From Sphingomonas rosea (GTDB taxonomy: Bacteria; Pseudomonadota; Alphaproteobacteria; Sphingomonadales; Sphingomonadaceae): DNA of 64,000 bases. Below the pieces are notes generated by a model, which was given only the letters and a program-made list of their open reading frames with translations, was not told the origin of the DNA and searched no databases. Shown piece by piece: positions 56,527-64,000 of the stretch. Location: assembly GCF_039538065.1 (NCBI RefSeq), contig NZ_BAABBR010000001.1, forward strand, positions 682,001 through 746,000, read 5' to 3'. The number at the start of each line of letters is the position of its first letter. The first letter of the stretch is position 1. Position numbers and translations under genes: made by a program.

Positions 56527-59500
56527 TCAATAGGTCGGGCAGTTGATGACTCGCGCCTTGGGGATGACCTCGGCGTCACGCGGGTGGCGGGCCATGGGCG
56601 GGCGGCTCGGCCCTGCCCCGTCTCCGCGCCCGACCTGCGGATCGAAGTGCTGGCTGTCGCTCAGCGAGCGGAGCCGCCAGCTGTCGTCCTCGAGCCGGCT
56701 GGCGATCAGGTGGCATACCGCCTCGTCGTGCTGGACGATGCCGTGCACGACCATCAGCCGGGCGCCCATCACCACCTTGCGCTGGGCGGCGAAGGCATCG
56801 GGCCAGACGACGAGGTTGGCATTGCCCGTCTCGTCCTCGAGCGTGATGAAACACACGCCCTTGGCGCTTCCGGGGCGCTGGCGGATGAGCACAAGTCCTG
56901 CGAGGCTGACGCGCTTGCCGTAGCGGACGTCGCGCAGGTCGGCGGCCCGGACGAAGCCGCGCGCCGCATAGTGATCGCGCAGGAACTGCATCGGATGCGC
57001 CTTCAGGCTGAGGCGCGTGGTCTGGTAGTCGCTGACCACATGCTCGGGGAGTGGCATGGCGGGGAGGATGGCTTTCTCCCTTTCCTCCCCCTCCTCGCGG
57101 GCACGAGCGGCGGCGAAGAGCGGAAGCTCGGGCGCGGGCCGGAGCGTCCGCGCGTCCCACAACGCTTGGCGGCGATCCATCCCGATCGAGCGGAAGCAGT
57201 CGGCCTCGGCGAGGCGGACGACGGCATGGGGCGGGACCTGGCCCCGGCGATGGAGGTCCTCGACCGCCTTGTAGGGGGCCGCCGCGACCAGCCGCGCCGC
57301 ATCCATCGCGCGCAGTCCCTCGACCTGGCGGAGGCCGAGGCGCAACGCGACTTCGGCATGCGTCCTTCGACTTCGCTCGGGACGAACGATGCCCTGGGTC
57401 GCGACATCCGTTCGTTCGTCCTGAGCGGAGTGGAGCGCAGTCGAAGGGCGCGGGACCTCGAGAGAGCAATCCCAGCCGCTCTCGTTCACGTCGACCGGCA
57501 GCACCGTCACTCCGTGCGCCTGCGCGTCCTTCACGATCTGGGCGGGGGCGTAGAAGCCCATGGGTTGCGAATTGAGCAGCGCCGCGGCGAAGGCGGCGGG
57601 ATAACGCCAGCGCAGCCAGCTCGAGACGTAGACGAGATGCGCGAAGCTCGCCGCATGGCTTTCGGGAAAGCCATATTCGCCGAAGCCGCGGATCTGGTGG
57701 AAGCAGCGTTCGGCGAACTCGCGCTCGTAGCCGCGCGTGACCATCCGCTCGACCATCTTGTCCTGGAGGAGGTCGATGGTGCCGCGCGAGCGGAAGGTCG
57801 CCATCGCCTTCCTGAGCTGGTTGGCCTCGGCGCTCGAGAATTTGGCCGCGTCGAGGGCGATCTTCATCGCCTGCTCCTGAAACACCGGCACGCCGAGCGT
57901 CCGCTTGAGGATGCGCTCGAGTTCGTCGGGCGGGCCATGGTCGGGCGAGGGGCGCGGATAGTCGACCGGCTCCTTGCCCTGCCGGCGCTTCAAGAAAGGG
58001 TGGACCATGTCGCCCTGGATCGGGCCCGGGCGGACGATCGCGACCTCGATCACCAGGTCGTAGAAGCAGCGGGGCTTCAAACGCGGGAGCATGTTCATCT
58101 GCGCCCGGCTCTCGATCTGGAAGACGCCCAGCGAATCGCCCTTGCACAGCATGTCGTAGACGCGGGGCTCCTCGCGCGGGACGGTGGCGAGGTCGAGTTT
58201 TCGCCCATGCACTTCCTCGATCAGCCCGAAGCATTTGCGAATGCAGGTCAGCATGCCCAATGCGAGCACGTCGATCTTGAGGATGCCGAGATCCTCGATG
58301 TCGTCCTTGTCCCATTCGATGAAGGTGCGGTCGGGCATCGCGCCGTTGCCGACCGGCACCGTCTCGATCAGCGGTCGCTCGGTCAGGATGAACCCGCCGA
58401 CATGCTGGCTGAGGTGGCGCGGCATGCCGATCAATTGCTCGGCGAGCTTGATCGTCCGGGCGAGATGCGGGTCGGTGAGGTCGAGCCCCGCCTCGGTGAC
58501 GTGGGTTTCGGTGACGTCCTCGCCCCAGCCCCAGATGGTCCCGGCGATCGAAGCGCAAATGTCCTCGGACAGGCCCATCACCTTGCCGACCTCGCGGATC
58601 GCCGAGCGCGGGCGATAGTGGATCACGGTAGCGCACAGGCCGGCGCGGTCGCGGCCATATTTCTCGTAGATATGCTGGATCACTTCCTCGCGCCGCTCGT
58701 GCTCGAAATCGACGTCGATATCCGGCGGCTCCTTGCGCTCCTCGGAGATGAAGCGCTCGAACAGGAGGTCGGTGGTGGAAGGGTCGACCGCGGTGACCGA
58801 CAGGCAATAGCAGACCGCGCTGTTCGCCGCCGAGCCGCGGCCCTGGCAAAGGATCGGCGGCTCGCAGCTTCGAGCAAAGGCGACGATGCTGTGAACCGTC
58901 AGGAAGTATCGCGCGAAGTCGAGCCGCTCGATCAGCCGGAGCTCGTGCTCGATCTGCCTGACGACCTTGTCGGGGACGCCATCGGGATAACGCTCGGCCG
59001 CCCCCTCCCAGGTGAGGTGGATCAGTTGCTCCTGCGGAGTGCGCCCCTCGGGCACGCTTTCGCGCGGATATTCGTAACGCAGCTCGTCGAGGCTGAAGTG
59101 GAGGCCGTCGGCGAAGTCGCGCGTCGCGGCAATGGCGTGGGGCCAGCGCTCGAACAGCCGGATCATCTCGTCCGGGCCCTTCAGATGCCGCTCGGCATTA
59201 GGATTGAGCCGCGTGCCGGCAGTGGCGAGCGTCACCTTCTCGCGGATGCAGGTCACGATGTCCTGCAGCGGGCGCTTTTCGGGGACGTGGTATAGGACGT
59301 CGTTCGACGCGAGGATGGTCGCGCCGACACTCCGCGCCAGACGGTCGAGCCGCTCGATCCGCGCGAGGTCGTCGCCGCGATAGAGGTGCGTGGCAGCGAT
59401 GTGGCGGAGGTCGGGCAACGCGGCGCGGATCGCGGGCAGCCGCGCCTCGAACGCGTCGAGGTTCTCGCCCGGGCAGGCGATGAAGGCGATGCCCTCGCGG

Positions 59501-60021
59501 TGCTCCGCGACATCGTCGAGGGTGAGGTGACACTCGCCCTTGGGAGCGCGGCCCTGCCCAAGGCTCAGCAGGCGCGACAGGCGGGCATAGCCTTCGCGGT
59601 CGCGCGGGTAGGCGAGGAACTCGATATCCCCGCCCTCCCCCTGCGGGGAGGGGGCCGGGGCGAGGCCGGGTTCGTGAAGTCCCGGGCGGATCGCGACAAC
59701 CCCTCCCCCGGCCCCTCCCGCAGGCGGGAGGGGAGACGATTGGATCACCAGCCGGCACCCGATCAGCGGCTTCAGCCCGGCCGTCTTGGCATTGGTGTGG
59801 ACCCGCACGACCCCGGCCAGCGTGTTGCGGTCGGCGACCCCCATCGCGTCCATACCGAGTTCCATCGCGGTCGGAATGAGCTCGAGCGCGTCGGACACCC
59901 CGCGCAGGAACGAGAAGGGCGTGGCGATGCCGAGCTCGACGAACGCGGCCTTGGGCATCGGCGGGAGCGGACCGTCCTCGCGCTCGAGCCGGCGGCGGGC
60001 ATAGCCTTCCTGTTCAGGCAT
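56527..60021 (-). CDS. dnaE2: Error-prone DNA polymerase DnaE2 (ImuC) with two in-frame repeat insertions
   Basis: The 1164-residue polymerase copies damaged DNA with ImuB. The PHP domain starts with FVELGIATPFSFLRGVSDAL; the polymerase core has PDIDVDFEHERREEVIQHIY with catalytic aspartates and QHVGGFILTERPL; the C-terminal OB domain shows GKRVSLAGLVLIRQRPGSAK and FITLEDETGNANLVVWP. Two stretches do not belong to the family: about 38 residues of proline, glycine and alanine after RLVIQ in the PHP domain, and about 33 residues between WDCSLE and VALRLGLRQ. Each is the translation of a palindromic DNA repeat. Without them the length is about 1093, normal for DnaE2. It lies 9 bp after imuB. Confidence 0.95.
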   Translation of the reverse strand: MPEQEGYARRRLEREDGPLPPMPKAAFVELGIATPFSFLRGVSDALELIPTAMELGMDAMGVADRNTLAGVVRVHTNAKTAGLKPLIGCRLVIQSSPLPPAGGAGGGVVAIRPGLHEPGLAPAPSPQGEGGDIEFLAYPRDREGYARLSRLLSLGQGRAPKGECHLTLDDVAEHREGIAFIACPGENLDAFEARLPAIRAALPDLRHIAATHLYRGDDLARIERLDRLARSVGATILASNDVLYHVPEKRPLQDIVTCIREKVTLATAGTRLNPNAERHLKGPDEMIRLFERWPHAIAATRDFADGLHFSLDELRYEYPRESVPEGRTPQEQLIHLTWEGAAERYPDGVPDKVVRQIEHELRLIERLDFARYFLTVHSIVAFARSCEPPILCQGRGSAANSAVCYCLSVTAVDPSTTDLLFERFISEERKEPPDIDVDFEHERREEVIQHIYEKYGRDRAGLCATVIHYRPRSAIREVGKVMGLSEDICASIAGTIWGWGEDVTETHVTEAGLDLTDPHLARTIKLAEQLIGMPRHLSQHVGGFILTERPLIETVPVGNGAMPDRTFIEWDKDDIEDLGILKIDVLALGMLTCIRKCFGLIEEVHGRKLDLATVPREEPRVYDMLCKGDSLGVFQIESRAQMNMLPRLKPRCFYDLVIEVAIVRPGPIQGDMVHPFLKRRQGKEPVDYPRPSPDHGPPDELERILKRTLGVPVFQEQAMKIALDAAKFSSAEANQLRKAMATFRSRGTIDLLQDKMVERMVTRGYEREFAERCFHQIRGFGEYGFPESHAASFAHLVYVSSWLRWRYPAAFAAALLNSQPMGFYAPAQIVKDAQAHGVTVLPVDVNESGWDCSLEVPRPSTALHSAQDERTDVATQGIVRPERSRRTHAEVALRLGLRQVEGLRAMDAARLVAAAPYKAVEDLHRRGQVPPHAVVRLAEADCFRSIGMDRRQALWDARTLRPAPELPLFAAARAREEGEEREKAILPAMPLPEHVVSDYQTTRLSLKAHPMQFLRDHYAARGFVRAADLRDVRYGKRVSLAGLVLIRQRPGSAKGVCFITLEDETGNANLVVWPDAFAAQRKVVMGARLMVVHGIVQHDEAVCHLIASRLEDDSWRLRSLSDSQHFDPQVGRGDGAGPSRPPMARHPRDAEVIPKARVINCPTY
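57364..57447. repeat. Palindromic repeat element inserted in frame in dnaE2 (C-terminal half)
   Basis: The outer arms CCTTCGACT (57364-57372) and AGTCGAAGG (57439-57447) are perfect complements, as are the inner arms GGACGAACG (57380-57388) and CGTTCGTCC (57413-57421). The whole 84 bp equals 28 codons without a stop. This matches by memory a CGAACG/TTCGAC repetitive extragenic palindrome seen in many proteobacterial genomes. Here it lies inside a gene. Confidence 0.85.
59628..59733. repeat. Second, G/C-rich palindromic element inserted in frame in dnaE2 (PHP domain)
   Basis: A left half of C and G runs around CTGCGGGG (59640-59659) and a right half around CCCGCAGGCGGGAGGGG (59717-59733) are inverted copies of each other, and each half is itself a hairpin (CTCCC/GGGAG type). 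The element encodes proline-, glycine- and alanine-rich residues that are absent from ordinary DnaE2 proteins. Exact borders cannot be set without homologues. Confidence 0.8.
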
Positions 60022-60030
60022 GACCCGGCC

Positions 60031-61566
60031 TCACGCGAATAGCCCGTGGACGAACCACAAGGGCGCGCCGCCGCGGCCGTCACCGACGACGCCCTCGCGG
60101 AAAATCCAGAAGCGGCGGCCCTCGCTGTCCTCGACCTTGTAATAGTCACGCAGCCGGGCGGTGGAGCGCTCGCGCCACCATTCGGGCGAGATCCGCCGTG
60201 GTCCCTGCGCGCGGGCGATGTCATGCACCTTGCGGCGCCACACGAAGCGCCGCGGCAGCCCCTCGGGAGTGGCGTAGATGACCGCCACTTCCTCGGGAGC
60301 ATCGAGGAGCCGGGTGGGCTGGTCTGCGGGGGGCGCGGCGACGGCGGGCGGCGACGGGTCGGTGTCGACTCCCGCGCCCCAGCCGGCCGCGCGCTCGGGC
60401 ACATGGCTGTCGACCCGGACCGGCCGCCGCACCTTTGACGGGCCGAGCCGGACGCTCAGCCGGTCGATCAGCGCCGCCACCGCCGTCTCGCCCGTGGCCT
60501 CTCCGAGCAAGGCGTCCTGTGCCGAATCGAGCTTCTCCCACCAGCGCACCTCGAGCGCGAAGGCGTCGATCCCGAAGCCGGGGTCGATTCCCTGCCGCTC
60601 GAGCATGCCCGACAGGAGCCGATGGAGATGGTCGGGCGCGCGCGTCGGGATCGAGGTCGCGACCTGGACCTCGCCGAGACTGCCGTCGACCCGGAAGGCG
60701 GTCAGGACGAGGTGCCGTGCGCCGAGCTTGCGGGTCGCCAGTTCGCGCGCCAGCGGCGGGACCAGCCGGGCCAGCGCCTGTGCCGCGGCCTCGGGATGAA
60801 CCACCGGCTCCTTGATCGGCAACAGCGCGCGCGGCGGCGGATCCTCGGGCAAAGGGGTAAGCGGCTCGGGCTTGCGGCCAAGCGCGCGGTCGAGCGCATC
60901 GAGCGGGTGTTCGTCCTTGGGAAAGCGCCGGGCGAGCGCCTTGCGCGGCACGCCGGCAAGGTCGCCGACCTGCTTCAGCCCCAGCCGCACCAGCATGTGA
61001 TTGGCCACCGCCGACAGCCGCAGCGCCGCGATCGGGAGCGGCGCCAGGACGCGCGCCAGTTCCTCGTCATGGACCGGGCGCGGCTCGGCAGCATAGCGGG
61101 CGAGGCCCCATGCGGCGCCGGCGGTCGGGGCGATCGCGGCCCGCGCGGTGACCCCCATGGCGGCGAACCGCGCTTCCATGTCGCGCATCAGCCCCTTCTC
61201 GTCGCCGAACAGGTGCGCGACCCCGCTGACATCGAGCCGCAGCGCATGCGCGCCATCGACCTCGACCAGCGGCGACCAGCGGCTCGCCCAGCGCGCCGCC
61301 GCGCGTAGCCATGCTTCCTCGCCCGCGACGTCGGCTTGCTCGGCCTCGAGTCCGGGATCGAGCGCCCGCGCGTCGGTCAGCCGACCGCCGGGCCGTGCGC
61401 CGCGCTCGGCGGCCGCCGGGGTGACCGCATGGATCAGCTGGCCGTGACGCCCCTCGAGCGTGAGCACCACCGGCCGGGCCAGCGCCTCATCCGGTGCGTC
61501 GCTGCCATTGGCCCAGCGCTCGATCGCCAGGTTCGGCAGCCACAGGGAGCAGATTCGGCGGTTCAC
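60031..61566 (-). CDS. imuB: Y-family polymerase-like protein ImuB
   Basis: The 511-residue protein begins with NRRICSLWLPNLAIERW, where true Y-family polymerases have catalytic aspartates; ImuB lacks them and serves as the hub that links DnaE2 to the sliding clamp. The palm and finger parts include VTARAAIAPTAGAAWGLAR and LGLKQVGDLAGVPRKALARRF. The C-terminal 130 residues carry LRDYYKVEDSEGRRFWIFRE, typical of ImuB in alphaproteobacteria. The start overlaps the end of imuA by 80 bp. Confidence 0.94.
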   Translation of the reverse strand: MNRRICSLWLPNLAIERWANGSDAPDEALARPVVLTLEGRHGQLIHAVTPAAAERGARPGGRLTDARALDPGLEAEQADVAGEEAWLRAAARWASRWSPLVEVDGAHALRLDVSGVAHLFGDEKGLMRDMEARFAAMGVTARAAIAPTAGAAWGLARYAAEPRPVHDEELARVLAPLPIAALRLSAVANHMLVRLGLKQVGDLAGVPRKALARRFPKDEHPLDALDRALGRKPEPLTPLPEDPPPRALLPIKEPVVHPEAAAQALARLVPPLARELATRKLGARHLVLTAFRVDGSLGEVQVATSIPTRAPDHLHRLLSGMLERQGIDPGFGIDAFALEVRWWEKLDSAQDALLGEATGETAVAALIDRLSVRLGPSKVRRPVRVDSHVPERAAGWGAGVDTDPSPPAVAAPPADQPTRLLDAPEEVAVIYATPEGLPRRFVWRRKVHDIARAQGPRRISPEWWRERSTARLRDYYKVEDSEGRRFWIFREGVVGDGRGGAPLWFVHGLFA

Positions 61567-62224
61567 GCCCCACCACCCATCGTCCGGGCAGCCGCCGGCG
61601 CGAGCGGAAGAGTTCGGCGTCCCAGCGTGGGCTGCCCGGGGCCTTGGGGTCGAAGGAATGGGTTTCGCTCGGCGCGCTGCCCAGCCGCCAGCGCTCGCGC
61701 GCGCCGCTGAGATTGGCGCTGCCCTGCAACCGGACTAGCCAGCAGGCGACCCCGGACTTTTCCGCCGCCACGGCCAGCCGCCGTGTCGCGGTGAAGTCGA
61801 GCGCCTGCGGATCGCCCCACAATTCGCCGATGACGCCGCCTAGCGCAGGGCATCGCAGGCCTTCCTCCATCGCCCACAGGGCAGCCTTGGCGTCGCGCGC
61901 CTCGACATGGATGAGCTCGGCGGCCAGTGGCCCGAGACCGGCCGCATGGACCCGCCCGCCCTCGAGGATCGCCATCCGCTCTTGGATCCACAGCAAGGGC
62001 CGGGCCGGAGCAACCTGCGCGAGGACGAAGCCGGTCCATCCGGCGTCGCGCGGAGAATCGGCGAAAAGTTCGGACAGGATGGCGCTGCCGGCACCCGGCG
62101 AAAGCCGGAGCGCGGGTTTGTCGCGGGCAGGCAAAGGCCATTGGTGCCCGGCCTGTGCCGGAAAACCATCCTCTTCAGCCGCACGGCTCCCGCCGCCGGC
62201 GACAAGGCGAAAACCTCGATCCAC
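61487..62224 (-). CDS. imuA: ImuA, RecA-like component of the inducible mutasome
   Basis: The 245-residue protein starts with a GTG at 62224; the ribosome-binding site is weak, so the start is not certain. It shows GWTGFVLAQVAPARPLLWIQE, GGVIGELWGDPQALDFTATRR and LRLQGSANLSGARERWRL-type segments that mark ImuA. A clear Walker A motif is not seen, as is usual for the short alphaproteobacterial form. The last 27 codons lie inside the imuB start region. ImuA is needed for damage-induced mutagenesis with ImuB and DnaE2. A LexA box lies 19 bp upstream. Confidence 0.88.
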   Translation of the reverse strand: MDRGFRLVAGGGSRAAEEDGFPAQAGHQWPLPARDKPALRLSPGAGSAILSELFADSPRDAGWTGFVLAQVAPARPLLWIQERMAILEGGRVHAAGLGPLAAELIHVEARDAKAALWAMEEGLRCPALGGVIGELWGDPQALDFTATRRLAVAAEKSGVACWLVRLQGSANLSGARERWRLGSAPSETHSFDPKAPGSPRWDAELFRSRRRLPGRWVVGREPPNLLPVAAEPGDRALGQWQRRTG

Positions 62225-62242
62225 ACGACTCGCAACGTTCTT

Positions 62243-62257
62243 GTTCTGCTTTTGTTC
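62243..62257 (-). promoter_or_regulatory. LexA (SOS) box upstream of imuA
   Basis: GTTC-TGCTTTT-GTTC (reading GAAC-N7-GAAC on the coding strand) is an exact match to the alphaproteobacterial LexA motif. It lies 19-33 bp before the imuA start, where bound LexA would block the promoter. A further GTTC sits directly before it, at 62237-62240. Confidence 0.85.
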
Positions 62258-62301
62258 TTATTCGCGCGAGTATGCGAACGGAGTCAATCGGGCGACTCCA
62301 G

Positions 62302-62816
62302 CTACTTCAAATTGGTCCGCTGCTCCTCACAGACAGATGCGGCAAAACGGGCCACCGGCCGCAACGTCGGGCTGGATCCGCGCTCGGCATAGGACTTTTC
62401 GCGGATGATGCAGGCGTCGATCGACCGCATTGCCAGGCTTCGCCACGCCCTCGCCGGATCGGCGCTGCGCTCGAGAAACTGGAGCTCGGCGGCATGCGCC
62501 GGCCGGAGCGTCGCCGATGGCAGGATATTGAGGCGTCGCCCGGCAAGATTGAGCTGCGCCGCAATCCCGCGCTGCCCGGCCGCGATTCGGTCGGCCTCGG
62601 ACGTGAGCCCCGGCACCCGCTCCGCGATCAGCTCGGCCGCGCGGACCAGCAGCAGGGTCCGCGACGCCGACTCACCGACATATTCCTGCGGGCTGACCAG
62701 ACCGGCCGACGATCCCGATGGGCGATCGACGCGCGGCGGGACCCGAACGGGCTCAGGCGCCGGTCTCGTCGCGCAGCCGGCAAGAAGCCCGCAGGCGACG
62801 AGAGCCGCTACGCGCT

Positions 62817-62820
<4 letters not shown>
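62302..62820 (-). CDS. Lipoprotein of unknown function downstream of fumC
   Basis: The 172-residue protein has a lipobox LAGC near residue 16. A proline- and arginine-rich stretch follows, then a helical domain ([41 protein letters not shown] segments) with two cysteines near the end. Its ATG overlaps the fumC stop (ATGA), so the two are co-translated. I do not recognise the family. It ends 45 bp before the LexA box. Confidence 0.8.

Positions 62821-64000
<1,180 letters not shown>

Noticed and set aside
56500..59295. A 931-codon open frame opposite dnaE2
   Set aside because: Antisense to the polymerase motifs; no motif of its own. The long frame results from codon bias.

Overview
This is a high-GC window from an alphaproteobacterium, most likely a sphingomonad (Sphingomonas or a close relative). 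The main evidence is the gene content: a pyrE / pdxJ / acpS / lepB block, a ctaC-ctaD / ctaB-ctaG-ctaE cytochrome oxidase set, a TonB receptor of the Xanthomonas/Caulobacter type next to a tryptophan-halogenase-like flavoprotein, an imuA-imuB-dnaE2 mutagenesis cassette behind an alphaproteobacterial LexA box (GTTC-N7-GTTC), and a CtrA-type TTAA-N7-TTAA site upstream of a pilin gene. Most of the window looks chromosomal. I see no transposase, integrase, phage module or CRISPR array.

Layout. 1-4.5 kb: start of a Tad/Flp pilus locus on the minus strand (flp, cpaB, cpaC, a small lipoprotein, a TadG-like protein cut by the window edge). 4.5-5.3 kb: a membrane protein. 5.4-16.2 kb: a beta-glucan use locus (GH3 lipoprotein, MFS transporter, LacI regulator, GH16 lipoprotein, TonB receptor, divergent halogenase-like protein) with three LacI-type palindromic operators. 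16.2-22.6 kb: a translationally coupled signalling cassette (CHASE3/GAF hybrid kinase, CheR, a receiver-less CheB, a REC-kinase-REC protein) with no other chemotaxis genes. 22.7-24.4 kb: an acyltransferase and tRNA-Ser(GGA). 24.5-26.1 kb: a zincin-like protein followed by ccmA and ccmB.

26.1-37.2 kb: cytochrome c oxidase genes and assembly factors on the minus strand (ctaC, ctaD, then ctaB, a 43-residue microprotein, ctaG, ctaE, DUF983, SURF1), followed by an M16 peptidase and a methyltransferase. The run is interrupted between ctaD and ctaB by a cyclophilin, a DnaJ-domain protein and a tandem-HD protein. 37.3-42.3 kb: a plus-strand row pyrE, serine hydrolase, pdxJ, acpS, lepB, AI-2E-type permease. 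42.2-46 kb: an FKBP isomerase, rpsU, two L,D-transpeptidases of different families facing one strong terminator, and a PilZ protein. 46-53.4 kb: a GDSL esterase divergent from an ABC/FtsX pair, a zinc-ribbon protein, a cyclophilin divergent from purT, two small exported proteins and rpmJ (L36). 53.4-56.5 kb: an M28 peptidase, galE and a DUF2147 protein. 56.5-62.3 kb: the imuA-imuB-dnaE2 cassette. 62.3-64 kb: a lipoprotein and fumC, cut by the right edge.

The observation I would follow first is that dnaE2 carries two different palindromic repeat elements inserted in frame, so that repeat DNA is translated as extra polypeptide in an error-prone polymerase. Next come the operator logic of the glucan locus, the CheR/CheB/kinase cassette, the CtrA-like box at flp and the interrupted oxidase operon. 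Many genes overlap by ATGA or GTGA and several start with GTG or TTG, so starts were placed from ribosome-binding sites and overlaps as well as from ATG codons. All functional names rest on reading motifs by eye; no database search was run.
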